Positions 50,286 through 63,180 of a stretch of 64,000 nt of DNA are shown here, one piece after another. Position 1 is the first letter of the stretch. Every line of letters begins with the position of its first letter. Where the stretch lies: contig CM069445.1 in assembly GCA_035610835.1 (NCBI GenBank), forward strand, positions 31,298,811 to 31,362,810, given 5' to 3'. The translations under genes and the position numbers were made by a program. The notes under the pieces were generated by a model. That model made no database searches, was not told the origin of the DNA, and saw only the letters and a list, made by a program, of their open reading frames with translations. Origin of the DNA: Ophiura sarsii. Taxonomy: Eukaryota; Echinodermata; Ophiuroidea; Amphilepidida; Ophiuridae.

Positions 50286-52747
50286 ACCTACACCTTGATG
50301 AGGTTGCTGTTTAATGAGCAATTTTGAAATTTTTGAAACATTTGTGAAATATAGCAATGTCGTCTGCAGACACATGTCCCATGGAAAGTATAAGAGTTAA
50401 TACTATGTTCTACGAAATAGCCCGTGCTTATAATGATCCGATGTCAATTTAATGGTGGTATCCTACACAAGTTTTTGAATTGGGATGCAAATTGCATTAG
50501 AATCACTAAATTATGTGAATATTTTGCCGTTTTTTAAAACACCATTTTCTGAATATCATTAATTGTTCGTATTTTTTATCAGCATTGATTTATACATGAG
50601 TTTGGTTCGGAAAATAATACTTTACTTCCAAGATACTGTTATACTTGGAGGTTAAATACTGCGTACCGGTTGTTTTGAGGTAATTGTGAAAAATCAAATC
50701 ACAGACGATCAAAAGATGGTTTAACCGTCTTCGACCACGACATGGGCTTTTTTAAATCGTGTTGTATTACTAGTACTAGTATGAAGGCTTTGCTTATTTA
50801 AAATCAAACACATTATTCAATCATGGAAATTGTAGGCCTAAGTTGTGAGAAGCCAATGCAAAATTACTAATGCTATCAAAAATCTATAATCCAGGGATGT
50901 ATTGGAAGAATATAAATTGGAATATTATATTATCTTCCGCCAGTTCTTTGTTGACATGCCATTTCTTCACCAGGAAAGTTAAAATGCATGTTTTTAAAGT
51001 TTTGTGTGTGATAGCTAGGCCTATTTCTAATATAGTAAAACTTAACGGGTTTCGTTAAACCGTAAACTAATATCGGCCTGATTCGGTAATGATAGGGATC
51101 GCATACAAAACGTAGTCATACAAAACGTAGTCAGTAAGTAAATTCATGTCAGTGCAGATGCAGTGCATTCATCAACACAACTCTTTTAATTAAATCCCCT
51201 GCTCTCTGAGCGGCAAATCGTGGTGTGCTCAATAAACAAATGTTAACATTGTAGTCGGGCTTTTTCTCCTGCTTCATGTTCGCTATTTTTAAAATTACTT
51301 TTGTACATATCATCCACCATGGTGATGACTCTGCAACTCTTCTGCACTCCAAACAATTGAAAGCTATATGTATTCTTTATTATTATTATGTCTGGACTGA
51401 TTGAATTGATCGTTGTGACTACAGTACAAAATATAAGCTTATTACTTGCGATTGAAAGCTTATCTCGGAGCGCCGTATACATGTAGTACACATGTTATTG
51501 TATCAGGATATGAATAGGCCTAGGTTAAGTGATTGCACGGGCAATATATCAGCGTACAATCAGCACCAACCGACGATAGGCTACATAATTTAAATATTAA
51601 AGGTAGATGTTCCGATTTTCAACTTGAAGTTTTCTATTCTACATGAAAGGTCATCCTTAAAAACGTCGTGTCCCAAAATTTGAGATGCATAGCTATTATG
51701 GTTCTTATTTTAGACGCACAAGATGCTGTGAACTGTACCCATTGAGTAGTACACAAACTATATCGGTGGTAACCACCATTCGCGGTAATTCAACGCTATT
51801 TCGTCGATTTCTCTGTCATTATACCGAATTAGGCCGTCAAATTTCAGTATGATGATGCGAAAAATAATACGAGCTTTCATATGATATGAAAATCTTCGTA
51901 TGTTTGAAATAATTCTGTGTTACGAAAATGTGATCGGGTCATCTACCTTTAAGCTTTTAATCGGACAAAACCTAGAACATGGGAAATCTTGAGTACACAT
52001 TTATTCATTTTGACACCACGACACCATAAGTACACGGTACACCAAATATGCGGTTTCAGTAATTGATGATTTTTATCCGGTGAAATAATGCAACCGGATT
52101 TTATCGCCATTTTAAAATCTGCCACGGAAAAAATAGAAATTGTAGTTCCTAAATAAACAGGCCAGGCTCAACAGATTAATGATGTGCGCGATGTTTGCGG
52201 CGCGGGTTTCGATGTACGCTGTCGCTTGTGCCACATAAAGTTTGCGCCGTGGTCAACTTTTGTCTTTGAAATACCTGCATCCGCATACTATATTTACGAG
52301 ACTAAGATATTTCATGGGGGTGCATCTGACTTACACATTCATAAGGTAATGAATGGTTCATAAAATTTGCAAGTATCGCTCGATATTTAATTTCTGTAAC
52401 AGGCACTTACATCGTACATAAATTAATGTTTAGCTATATTTTTAAAATTATTCTTCTATCCATCATAATCATGTTTTGAGTCAAGTTTGTCATTTCTATC
52501 TTTAGTTGCATTGATATTTTCGGAACAATGTTTTTAGTTTTTACATTTTGATCAATGAAAGTTGATCACGCAAAGTATTGTTGCTACAATGGTGTTGATT
52601 TGCACCACTCTTTTGGAGTCTATTATGGATGATAGAAGAATCATTTTAAAACATAGCTAAACATTAATTTATGTACGATGAGAGTGCCTGTTACATTTCG
52701 AACGATTCTTGGTATATCTCAGTATGAGGCGATACTGGTTCAATAGT

Positions 52748-52990
52748 ATTTCGTCTTATTGCGTATTGCGATTGGGCCCGGGACATGGGAAACTGGCGTT
52801 ATGTTGTCTTTTAATTCATTACAATACACGAGGTTGTAAATTGCCAATAACCGTACGGTTCTGCTATTTAGGTTTACCTTACGGTAAGGAAATAGACTAA
52901 ATGAAGATATTCCATTGGATCAATAATCAACGTGTAATAACCAGAAGTAATACGGTAAAGGACTTGTTTTAAGAAACAACTTGTACATAG
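52748..52990 (+). repeat. Array block U, copy 2
   Basis: TCTTATTGCGTATTGCG, CATGGGAAACTGGCGTTAT, TTCATTACAATACA, TTTACCTTACGGTAAGGAAA and GATCAATAATCAACGTGTAA in this order. Relatives at 42125, 61112 and 63735. Confidence 0.8.
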
Positions 52991-54389
52991 TAGACAATTA
53001 TGGAATTGGTTGTTTTATGTGAAGATATCTCAAACGTCGGTGCCCAACTCTTTTCAAAGTAATGTACACGTTATGTATTTATGCTAAAAGACAATCAAAA
53101 GAGGTTAAATGAAGTTACACATACTAAAGGATTGGTTTATATAATATATTGTGTCCTCCTAGCTGAGGACTAGCGATAGTAAGGAATTAAGTGCAAATTT
53201 ATGTTTTATTATATACAATCCGGTACGTTTTAGGTAAAAATGTACCGGAAACCTTAAATATCTATGTTAAGTACACCCATTTCCTACTAGCGTCAGATTT
53301 CTATTCAAAAGCTGTAAAGAGTTTATCTAGAGCAAATAGTTACATTGAAATTTGTCCTTGCGCTTGATGTATTTCGCTTCGGTGAGAAATTAAGTATGTT
53401 TGATTAAAACCCGGTAAAATGATTTGCTTAATGTTCCGGAAATCCTTAATAGCCCAGAGCGAATGTCAAGCGTATGTGGAGTGAGAGACAACCATTTCCT
53501 ATTGGCGATATAATTCTATTCAGCAACCGTAAAGAGCTTATATAAATTACATGATCACATTGTACTTCGTCCTTGCCCCTGTATTTCGTTTTTTAATACA
53601 ACATTATGGACACGATTCCACAAATACTTATATTAATGAAAACTAAACCACAATAGCCTTAAATGCATCGTGAGTGCGATGTTAACGTCCCTATTTCCAG
53701 GAAACAATATCTTGTTAATGTCAAACGATATATCAAACAAATGTCAACAATAAACTATCAAAGACTATTATCCTCCGCTTCCACGATACAAAATGTTATG
53801 TACTAACATGTTTTCCGTATGTCGTTCACATGGTATAGTTTAACATGACTTCTATTACTCGCCCGATAATGATCGCGCCATAAAATGTCATTTAAAGGAC
53901 GCTCACTACTAACTATCTTAGTTCTCACGCATCATATTAGTTTGTTGGCGTGTCCCCGCGTAGAATGTCAATTACCTGGATAAACATTTCTACGACAGAG
54001 AGATATTTTGGCCTTTACAACTGTTTATTACTATTAAAGAAATACACAGTTTTAACAGTCGGATGAAACTATTAGGGTTGGATATAAACTCTTCAGTTAA
54101 TCCAAAAAAAAGGAAACAAAAGGTTTATTTGAAAATCTGGTTTCTAAACAGCCTAGCCATTTTTAGCCACGTGTTACTCGAAATTCAATGTCACAAAAGA
54201 GAACAAACACACAACGGAACTTTTGAAAAAGAAAGCTGATATTTGAAAATTACTAACCCATGGAGCAGTTGTTTTCTTCGTTGCCTTAGCAGAGGTAATC
54301 GTTGGTTCAATCGCTTGATGAAATGTCGTTCGACTTCTTCATTGGTATATTGAGTGATTATGATTTAACATACACAAAACTCTCGTCTA

Positions 54390-54631
54390 CTGATGAGAGA
54401 CATTGCAATGCGTACATGCTTCCCATAATAATAAGCACTTAGCTGATTTATCTATTAAACGAAGTAAGAAAGAACTTGAGTCAAATTAGCACCTTTGTTG
54501 AGTGAAGTTATTTATAACTGGGTCACTTGTAGATCCGATGATGTTTTGATAAATGATACGTGAACATCGTGGTGTCACATCATAGGTTATACCCATAGAG
54601 ACAGTCTTCCCTGCTGGTTTGGTACATTGTT
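54390..54631 (+). repeat. Array block X-P, copy 2 (interrupted)
   Basis: GAGAGACATTGCAATGCG, CACCTTTGTTGAGTGAAG, the invariant TTATAACTGGGTCACT (54512-54527), and AGATCCGATGATGTTTTGAT. The block is cut after GGTACATTGTTATAT by the 54636-57249 insertion and resumes at 57254 with GATTTTTTCATCTGTCAG. Confidence 0.85.
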
Positions 54632-54635
54632 ATAT

Positions 54636-57249
54636 GGTTAACTCTCATGAAAACAGTGCAAAATGAACTTTTTGATGTCTTTGGTCCATTTCTGTGTTAT
54701 GCATTGTTTTCTTGCTTGAAAAACTTCTTTTCTAGATAGATATTGATGTTTTCTACTTGGATCTATATACTTTGATATACTTCTGAACGTGTTTTCACTC
54801 AAAAAAATGCCCTCATATACCCCAAATTAGCGAAATTTCCATGTCCGCAGCATAAATGTATATTTTGCCTTTATTAATTACAATACAAATAGGGCACCAT
54901 TTTCTACAAGATATGTCATAATTTGTAGGGAACATATAGCGATATTCCATGGATAGAAAGAAAATGCACATCTTTTACGATGTTTACCTGTTTCAGTTTC
55001 ATATATGTTGTCCGAGATGTTGATGTTTATTACGTTACCTGCGACATATTGAGGATCAACATTGTTCAAAATTAACATTTAAACATTTAAATGTACATAT
55101 TCTGAATCTAAAAGAACATGGGTGTTGGAAAATAATATTATCAAAAATCTATAGCAGCATGTCTGACCTTGAGAAGAAATCAAAATGCTGCAAAGCATGC
55201 GACCTTGTTAAGGATGTTTATTACGTTGTTGAGATTTCTCCCGAACTATGTATCAAAACACACTTTTTGGTTAAAAACCAATTTGATACATATACATAGA
55301 CTATGTGGTTACTTGGAACACTCGCTAGCTCTTTCCAGATCGTCTACATGGTACTTTGAGTACGAAAAACGTTTACTACGTTATCGTTTATTACGTTGTC
55401 GAATAAATCGACAGAGAGACAGCTGCTCTCTACGACTGTATTAAACAAAGATACGTGGCAGGCCCTTTTCGCAGGCATGCATGGGGGATACTCGATGAAA
55501 GTACAATGCAAAAAAACCACGACGAATGGTAAGAATTCCTCATTTTTTCTTGTAAGTAATATGAACATTAAGCTGAATGACAGTTGAAGTCATTATAGAT
55601 CTCTTAAGCACATTGAAAATGGACCTATGATATCAGAATGGGGTTAATAATGTGAAGAAATGCAGTAGGTATAGTTAACATCTTCATTGATTGCTTTGTA
55701 TATACGTTATAAGCCAGCATTAGGCACTGTTGCAGTTGCCAATAACGTAATAAACGGGATAACGTAACCAACCTCATTGTCTAGTCTCATGTCAATGTTG
55801 GCGTCAATTCAGTAACTTTCATGATTGATGTACTTGAGTATCATACATTGTATCCAATGTTATAATTGTAATATGTGGACTATTCTATGTGAGGACTGAA
55901 ACCACCTTATAATGGACAACGTAATAAACTTTCCATCATTTGATAAATATAATTGCACCCTGTTCATAGTGATTCAACATTTATTATGTGTTTATGAATG
56001 TTAACTTAGTGAACATACATATTGTCTCACATACTGACACAATCTCATTTGTTTGCATGCTTCAATGATGCATAGTTCTATGGCTATTGGATAACGTAAT
56101 AAACCAATTCGTATAATTGTGTGAATAAATACGGTATACCTAGCTGAAACAGCTGCAATATATGTCATTCACTTTGTGTTTTTTTTTGTTATCTTTATTA
56201 TACAGAAATATATGCCACACAGTGCAAAAAACCAATGGCGATACCGGCAGAACCAAATGCAACAGTGGAGACAAAAGGTCATCAGAGTACAATCTTATTA
56301 ACAATTCTACTACCATCATTTTAAATAAAACAAATCAATATCTTACTAATTTTAAGAGATAAAAGGCTATTCAATATTTAGTGCTATTAAAATGTACATA
56401 AAGGTAATAATGTCATGGTCTAACAACATATCTGTAAAGTGCCATGTTACATCTGTCGATTTAGTGACCATGTTTATTACGTTATTCACCATATTTACCC
56501 TACATCAAAAGAGCAAGTCGACAATATATAGAACTGTCTTTTAGTGGACTTTAGGCAACCTAACTTTTACTAAAATACCATTTACAAGATATGTCTCTCT
56601 ACAAAATAAACTGACTTGGTCGATGTTGAATATATTTGTTTACATGTGTTTGTATATGTTTATTACGTTACCCACCCCATAAAGTCCGAATACCAATGCC
56701 AGCGTTTTTGGTAAAGCATAATATTTATTGTTTCTGAGCTAACTTTTAAAAACACATTATAACGCTTGGAAAAAGATACGATTAAAGATATATTTTATAC
56801 TTTGCACAAAGATATTCATTTTGGAAAACCGTGCATTTTTTTAGTTTTAAAGCTGAGGTTCAAACAGTGATGTGAAGACCAAAAACAATTCATAATACTT
56901 GCAATTTACAAAATTACATTGCATTTTGTTCGCTGTAATTGGTAGAAGTATGCTTTCGTAACTATAATTTTGTGTTTTTGGCATCACAGTTTGTAAACTC
57001 GTTCTGATTTAGAGCTGATAGGAAGTATATAACGTAATAAACATGGAGCAAAAGCTACAAACAAGTGATATTATAATATAAATTCAACGTTATATTGTAC
57101 AAAAATGCAATGAGTGTTGTTCACAAAATTTTAAATCTAGTATCCAGTACATGTCTACTATTAAAAAATAGTGTAATAAATAAAATTGGAGACAATTTTT
57201 TTCTTCAACTTCTGAAATCTCATTTGCACTATTTTCATGAGAGTTAACC
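54636..57249. mobile_element. 2.6-kb TIR element carrying ten GTTTATTACGTT boxes
   Basis: The ends are a 27-bp inverted repeat starting GGTTAACTCTCATGAAAA, with one mismatch, flanked by ATAT on each side (54632-54635, 57250-57253). It interrupts array block P, whose uninterrupted form is seen at about 57575 and 61735. Boxes lie at 55025, 55216, 55371 (TTTACTACG variant), 55386, 56472 and 56658 on the plus strand and at 55741, 55915, 56090 and 57028 on the minus strand. Frames inside (55169-55444, 55344-55568, 56162-56362) match no transposase I recognise, so it is either non-autonomous or a type I do not know. Confidence 0.8.
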
Positions 57250-57389
57250 ATATGAGGATTTTTTCATCTGTCAGTAAGGCGACGAAAAATGACCTAGTTA
57301 GAATTTTCAAAAAAATAAAATAGAAAAATTGATAATAGAAATGGGTTTTTTTTGGGAAATCATCCGAGAAAAACAATCACTCTAAGAAC

Positions 57390-57600
57390 TTAGCTGTTAG
57401 TTAGGCTATATATTAAAAGTAAGTAAGGAATAATTGGAGTCAAATAAGCCCCTTTGTTGATTGAAGGTATTTATAACTGGGTCACTTGTTAGATCTGATG
57501 ACGTTTTGATAAATGATACGTGAACAAAGTGGTGTCATATTACACCCAAAGAGGAATTTTGGTATATTGTTCTATGGCGATTTTTGTTGCAGATAAGTTT
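57390..57600 (+). repeat. Array block X-P, copy 3
   Basis: AGCTGTTAGTTAGGCTATAT, CCCTTTGTTGATTGAAG, invariant TTATAACTGGGTCACT (57471-57486), GTGGTGTCATATTA. Without the 2.6-kb insertion it would lie only about 340 bp from copy 2, so it arose as a local duplication. Confidence 0.85.
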
Positions 57601-58269
57601 ATGAACCCCCGTAAGTGAGGCGACGAAACAAAGAAATCGATTTTGTTGTTGTTGAAAATCATCAAAATGTTCACGAAAATTTAGAAGACAATTTGCCCGT
57701 ACATGTAGAACACGGTGTTTTTTCGTCGCCTAAGCACATTGTTAAGTTATGACGAACCAAAATGGGATTGAGTCAGAGATAATGACCCGGCATGTCTATT
57801 GACGAAATTTGAAAGAATAAATATGGGGCGTAATAAGTAAATTATATATTTGAAAATCAATTTATAGAAAATGTAGTGTAGTGTAGGGTTAATGTAACCG
57901 GTTAAATGAAGTTCATGCATCGGTAGTAACTATCCGATGCATACTTATACTTTTTATCAGGTAAAATTAATAATTTAAAAATCAGATCTTGTTGAGTTTC
58001 ACCGAGGGCCGATCATTACTGCAAGCACGCCAATGAAGCATTTCATTAGTTACGTCAGCACCTGATTCCTCAAACTATTGCGGTATTTATGTCAGATTAC
58101 GTATTGTTGGAAATTCCTCCTTTTCGGGTGCACATCAGATACCCTGATATATTATTGATTTTTTTAACTGCTTCTAACTCATCTTGGAACATATTATTAA
58201 TGGTTAGGTTCATATTTCAAACATTAAAGAAGTATCGAATAACTATTTAAACAATTAACTGATTTACAA

Positions 58270-58740
58270 ATCTATTACCATCCAAAATTATCTAATCTAG
58301 CATGTTAGTATAATTTCAAATTTGCCAAGATATGTATATGACAGACTAAGCAAATTAAATACGAGTGCATAGAACTGCATGTATTACCGAATTATATTCA
58401 CATTGATTACTTAGCTCACGTTTGAGTATACCAATTATACACTCTTAAAACTATAACGCTCTTCATGTGTACTATTTCACGCCACTATTACTGAATCGGT
58501 ATTTTCTAGATTGATGAGTTGACAGAAAACATCTAGCTCAAGCACACTTAATCTGCCCTAATAGATAGAACACGGGCATTTCACGATTAATGGGAAGAGG
58601 TAACACATCGATTTTACGCAAAAGATTGCAAATGAAAAATAATAAAAACAATCACTTGCGGCTTTCTTGGAATTAAGTGGCGATACCTTTTGCACATCTA
58701 GATTGATATATTACACGACTTTTCAATCCTATTTTGAATG
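58270..58740 (+). repeat. Array block R, copy 2
   Basis: ACTATTACTGAATCGG, GATTGATGAGTTGACAG, AACACATCGATTTTACGCAA, GGCTTTCTTGGAATTAAGTG, TGCACATCTAGATTGATATA. Confidence 0.85.
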
Positions 58741-59509
58741 ACTAAATTTATAGTTCTATCTCCCTGTTGATATAAATTATGTACCCTTTCAATGACACGG
58801 ATTTCATCTCTTTAAACCTGACACTCCTTGCAGATGATAGGTTGCCAATCTACACTCTCTTAGATATGGCACTGGGCTTACAGGAAAAACTAAACATGAG
58901 GCGTGTTATTAGAGTAAAGCACACCCGTACGGATTTCAAGTAAGCACCTCTAAGTAAATTGAATGACGATATCCTTACAAAAAATGTTTACGTTTACGTG
59001 TTCGGGATGAAAATTACGCTAGAAATCACACATAATATAAATGTGCCATACCGGGCAATACATCATTTAATTTGTGTCCTCCTGAGGTTTATGCTTGATA
59101 AATATCCCATTTCATAGCACTCCCGTGAATCTCCATTGTATACATGTATACGGAGAAACGTATTGGCGTCATATTTTATCTAGAGCAAAAAATGTCATTA
59201 TAATTTATCATAGTCGACTTATTATGGTACATATTTGCACCCTTTTCTCCAGAGCTCGATATTAACTTCACAGTGTATATTATATTATATATTAATGACA
59301 CTACATTTAATAATAAGCCATTGGGATGAAAGACATCACATGCGTGCCGTTATCACGCCCCACTTCCTGGAATCAAAATCTTATTAATGACACAACGAAA
59401 GGTATTATAGCACCAAAGGATACAAATATACCATACAATCAAAAGGTTAATACAAGCTCGATGTTTTCGTACTTTATTTGAGATATTTAGTTACTAATCA
59501 ACTGCATGT

Positions 59510-59860
59510 AGATTGATTAATTATGTTTCGGTTTGAGTATACCAATTAATTATAAAAATCTCAAAGCTACTGCAAAACTACTGCATGTATACTTTTCTGA
59601 ATCGGATTTGTTTTGATTGATGTGGAGATACATGTCAGTAGAAACCAGCCAGTTTCAAACATAGTAAGTTAATCTGCCCTGTTTGACCATTCATCACGAT
59701 TCACGGGAAGAGTTAACACATCGAATTTACACAAGAAGGTTGCAAATTAAACAAAATAATCACTTACCATGCTTACGGCTTTCTTGGATTTAAAATGGCG
59801 ATACTTTTTGCAAATCTTGATTGATATATTATACGCCTTTTCAATTCAATTTGGAATAAT
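59510..59860 (+). repeat. Array block R, copy 3
   Basis: CTGAATCGGATTTGTTTTGA, GACCATTCATCACGATTC, AACACATCGAATTTACACAA, GGCTTTCTTGGATTTAAAAT. Ends TTTGGAATAATTGTATTC, shared with copy 4, so copies 3 and 4 are a recent tandem pair. Confidence 0.85.
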
Positions 59861-59899
59861 TGTATTCATGATTTTATCCATTGGTAAATGATGGGAATA

Positions 59900-60180
59900 A
59901 AAGCTACATATTCATGCTGCATGTATACTATTTCTAATTCGGATTTGTTTTGATTGATGTTGAGATAGAAACTAACACGTTCCAAGCACAGTTAATCGGC
60001 CCTGTTTGACCAATCATCACGATTCGCGGGAAGAGTTAACATATTGATTGTACACAAGAAGGTAGCGAATTAAAAGGAAATCACTTACCTTCCTTACGGC
60101 TTTCTTGGAATTAAAATGGCGATACTTATTGCAAATCTTGATTGATTTTTATTCGCCTTTTCAATCCAATTTGGAATAAT
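59900..60180 (+). repeat. Array block R, copy 4
   Basis: TTCGGATTTGTTTTGATTGA, GACCAATCATCACGATTCGC, ACGGCTTTCTTGGAATTAAA and TTTGGAATAATTGTATTCGT. Closest to copy 3. Confidence 0.85.
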
Positions 60181-60885
60181 TGTATTCGTGATTTCTTCCA
60201 CTGGCAAATGTGTCTATAATGGGAATAAAGGTTAAATATTCTCACAAACAGTGTTTTATTTCGTGTTATATACCTGAACTATTTAAAGAGGTTGCTAAAA
60301 AGAGATTGTAATTTCTACGTGTTTTATGAATTGAAATTAGGCTTATAGCAACAACTGAAGCTCAGGATGTTATTACACTAAATCAAATTCATTGTCCTGT
60401 AAAGTGAATAAGCATTCTTGTGATGTAAATTTAATGATGATATCCTTACAAATGTTAAAACTTTTTTTCTTGATCGGAGTACAAGGAAACTATATCATCC
60501 AAAACGGTTAATATTTCGCCACTTTTGAAAACAATGTTTCTAATTTGGGTCAGTACTGATTTGCGTATTATTAATATTATCCGGAAAATATGTGTTTAAA
60601 CTCCTCAGATACTAGTATTCTGTTACGTAAAATTTTTCCGTATCGCTTGATATTTTATTTTTCCAGTTTCACCCTTTCCAGTATAAGATGATACTCGAAA
60701 TCAATTATTGAGTGATACTGAAACAGTGACTTTGAACCAGTATTGAACGATAAGTATACTCTGTATGTATCTTCCGTCTTTCAACGCTCGCGTGTATAGG
60801 CCAGCGCCTCGAATAGGCACGCGCGTTATGTGCTGCAATATAGTAGAATACATAGTTACGTCACTGTCTCGTGATGGCCAAATAG

Positions 60886-61075
60886 GTGTTTGAGTATCGG
60901 ACGATTATGGCGTTTGAGTGTTTGACGATATTGAATGTCTGAGTAACTGACGATACTGAATACCAAGTATCTGACGATACTGGGTATTTCAGTATCTGAC
61001 GAAACTGGGTGTTTCAGTATCGCCCATTGTTGAATGTTAGAGTATTGAACGATTCTTGGTATTGCATTGCTCGAT
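60886..61075. repeat. ~30-bp minisatellite of GTATCTGACGATACTG units
   Basis: Six or more diverged units of the form GAGTATCTGACGATACTGGGT; the GTATC...GATAC parts give each unit a small hairpin. Part of block T. Confidence 0.85.
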
Positions 61076-61111
61076 CTAAGAATCATTGCTTGTTCATTGT
61101 CCATAGTACTA

Positions 61112-61375
61112 TATCTTATTGCGTATAGGGAGTGGGCCAAGCGCATGGGAAACTTACGTTATACTGTCTTTCATTACAACATGTTGCTGTAAATTGCTAT
61201 TTAGCGTGTTTTCTTATTTGATTTACCTTTCTTTTAAAAAATGGACTCAATGAATAAATTCAACTAAAATCCATAATCAGCGAGCAATAGCAAGAAATAA
61301 CACATTCAGCTATTGTAAAAAGATCCCGTACTTAGTTTGGTCTAAGAAACAATTTGCACAGAGTGGACATTTGTT
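61112..61375 (+). repeat. Array block U, copy 3
   Basis: ATCTTATTGCGTATAGGG, GCATGGGAAACTTACGTTAT, TTCATTACAACATGTTGCTG, CCATAATCAGCGAGCAATAG, TAAGAAACAATTTGCACA. Confidence 0.8.
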
Positions 61376-61504
61376 TTTAAATGTATACATTATATTCCAG
61401 TACATTACTTACTGTTTAAATAGTAGCTATAATATTTCTTCTTATCTCAGATGTAGGTGCTCAACTCTTTTTCAAAGTAATGTTATGTAAAAGATAACCA
61501 AATA

Positions 61505-61790
61505 ACATTGCAATGCGCACATGCTTCCCAAAATAATAACGACACCATATATGCACTCTTAAGCTGTTAGTTATATTATATTAAAGAGGGTGAAAAAGAA
61601 CTGGAGTCAAATGAGCACCTTTGTTGAGTGAAGCTACTTATAACTGGGTCACTTGTAGATCTGATATGAACAAAGTGGTGTCATATTATACCCAGAGAGA
61701 CAATATGGTGGTTTCATCTATGTTGGTACTTTGTTATATGGCGATTATTGGCAGTTTATTAGCTCATCTTGCAGTATAGGTATATTTTGC
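61505..61790 (+). repeat. Array block X-P, copy 4
   Basis: ACATTGCAATGCGCACATGC, GCACCTTTGTTGAGTGAAG, invariant TTATAACTGGGTCACT (61638-61653), GTGTCATATTATACCC, and uninterrupted TTGTTATATGGCGATTATTG, which is the empty-site form for the 54636 element. Confidence 0.85.
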
Positions 61791-62399
61791 TTTATGACGA
61801 CCACAAAAGGATTGAGTCAGAAGATATTTGTCCAGGCATGTCCATTGACGAAATTCTAAAGCGTTATCTACGATGTCGGTGTTGGTATTGGTGATACTGG
61901 GTCACAGGCATAATTGCGCCCTGAATTATTTTGAAGCTCTGCTCCTTCAAAAGTCACATTAAAACTTCAAATGTCTCCGTAAACGCTTACCTTTAGTATC
62001 TTTTTGTCCTTAGCCATCACTTTAACCGGCGTTTGCGCTATTGTTCAAGTTTCACTTTAACCAATTGATAGTCACACGGACAAACGGTACCGAAAATAAG
62101 TGACCTCCGACAAGAAGGGACCGGTCGGACTTCACTTATTTTCAGGCCTCGGCCGACTCTTTACTGCTGATAAGATAGTTGCCGTTTGCAGCTTAAGAAG
62201 ATGATTCACATGTAGCAGTGGAATTACAGCGCTTGGTAATCTTGTAAAATTGTTTTTCTACATTATCAGCTTTACTGGACGCACTTGATAGATAAACCTG
62301 AGATTACGCGAAAAATTATTTGCCGAAATATCCTAGTCCCTTTTTACATTAAAGTATTTATACGATTACTTTTTCAAATTTATTTATCGGAAAAAGAGT

Positions 62400-62625
62400 A
62401 CTTTAGGTCTATACCAGTGTCGTCCAATACTGAAACACCAAATTGTGTTCCAGTACCGAGCGATACTGGAACATTTTTATGCTGCAGTATTGTGAGATTT
62501 GAACAATACTGGTACATAATAATGTTCCAGTACCACCAAATACTGAAACATTTTATACATGTGCCAGTATCGTCCGATATTGGAACACTGAGTTTGTGTT
62601 CCAGTATCGGAAGATACTATACAGT
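62400..62625. repeat. Hairpin minisatellite, GTTCCAGTA...TACTGGAAC units
   Basis: Five or six units such as GTTCCAGTACCGAGCGATAC followed by TGGAAC, each a 9-bp stem with a short loop. Diverged relative, in block T, of 60886-61075. Confidence 0.85.
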
Positions 62626-62699
62626 CCAGAATCTGGGATCTCAAGTACACTTTTCCCTAAAAATCTATTAGTATCTGAAACTGAAAACTTAAGTTTACC

Positions 62700-63180
62700 T
62701 ACAGCTGCATGTATACTCAACGCCAATCCCAATCAATATACCTGCATGTTGGTGTAATTCTTATTCAATCAGATCAACCTTCTGTCAGGAATTATGTATC
62801 ATAACAAGCATGGTTGACGTAAGCAAAATAATACGTCAGCATTTTAATGAATTACCGGATTATATACATGTACAAACGAATTACTAACGTTACTGTTTGA
62901 ATATACTAATTATACAATCTCGTCTCGTGTACTATTACTGAATCGGATCTCTTTAGATTGATGAGTTGAAAGGAAGGCTATTCAGCTCAAACACACTTAT
63001 TATCTGCACTTTTTGACAGATCACGAGAATATCACGATTCGCGGGAAGAATTAACACATCGAGTTTTCGCAAGTTGTAAATGAACAATATTAACAAATCA
63101 CTTGCGGCTTTTTTGCAGTTAAGTGGCGATACCTGTTGCACATCTTGATTGATATATTAATCGATTTTCAATCCTATTTG
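62700..63180 (+). repeat. Array block R, copy 5
   Basis: ACAGCTGCATGTATACTCAA, CTGCATGTTGGTGTAATTC, ACTATTACTGAATCGG, GATTGATGAGTTGAAAGG, AACACATCGAGTTTTCGCAA, TTGCACATCTTGATTGATAT. Confidence 0.85.

Larger units (their letters stand above)
47906..54631 (+). repeat. Tandem array unit 1 (about 6.8 kb), non-coding
   Basis: From one 16-mer core (47729) to the next (54512) is 6783 bp. Blocks follow as Q (48550-48760, TATCCGATGCAT-like), R (49440-49965), S, T, U (52748-52990), V (53040-53170), W (53640-53860) and X-P (54390-54631). Each block has a match in the same order between 57.4 and 64 kb. 53230-53600 contains an internal duplication of the TTCCGGAAA...CATTTCCTA stretch. No recognisable protein; short frames at 50043-50375 (inside a MITE), 50870-51058, 51243-51491 and 52709-52900 carry no domain. 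Confidence 0.75.
57254..61790 (+). repeat. Tandem array unit 2 (rearranged), non-coding
   Basis: Holds X-P copy 3 (57390-57600), Q (57840-57970), R (58270-58740), S (58815-59070), W (59290-59480), two further R copies (59510-59860, 59900-60180), S (60240-60480), T with a hairpin minisatellite (60680-61075), U (61112-61375), V (61440-61500) and X-P copy 4 (61505-61790). Order is largely kept from unit 1, with local duplication of R and X-P. No protein gene seen. Confidence 0.7.
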
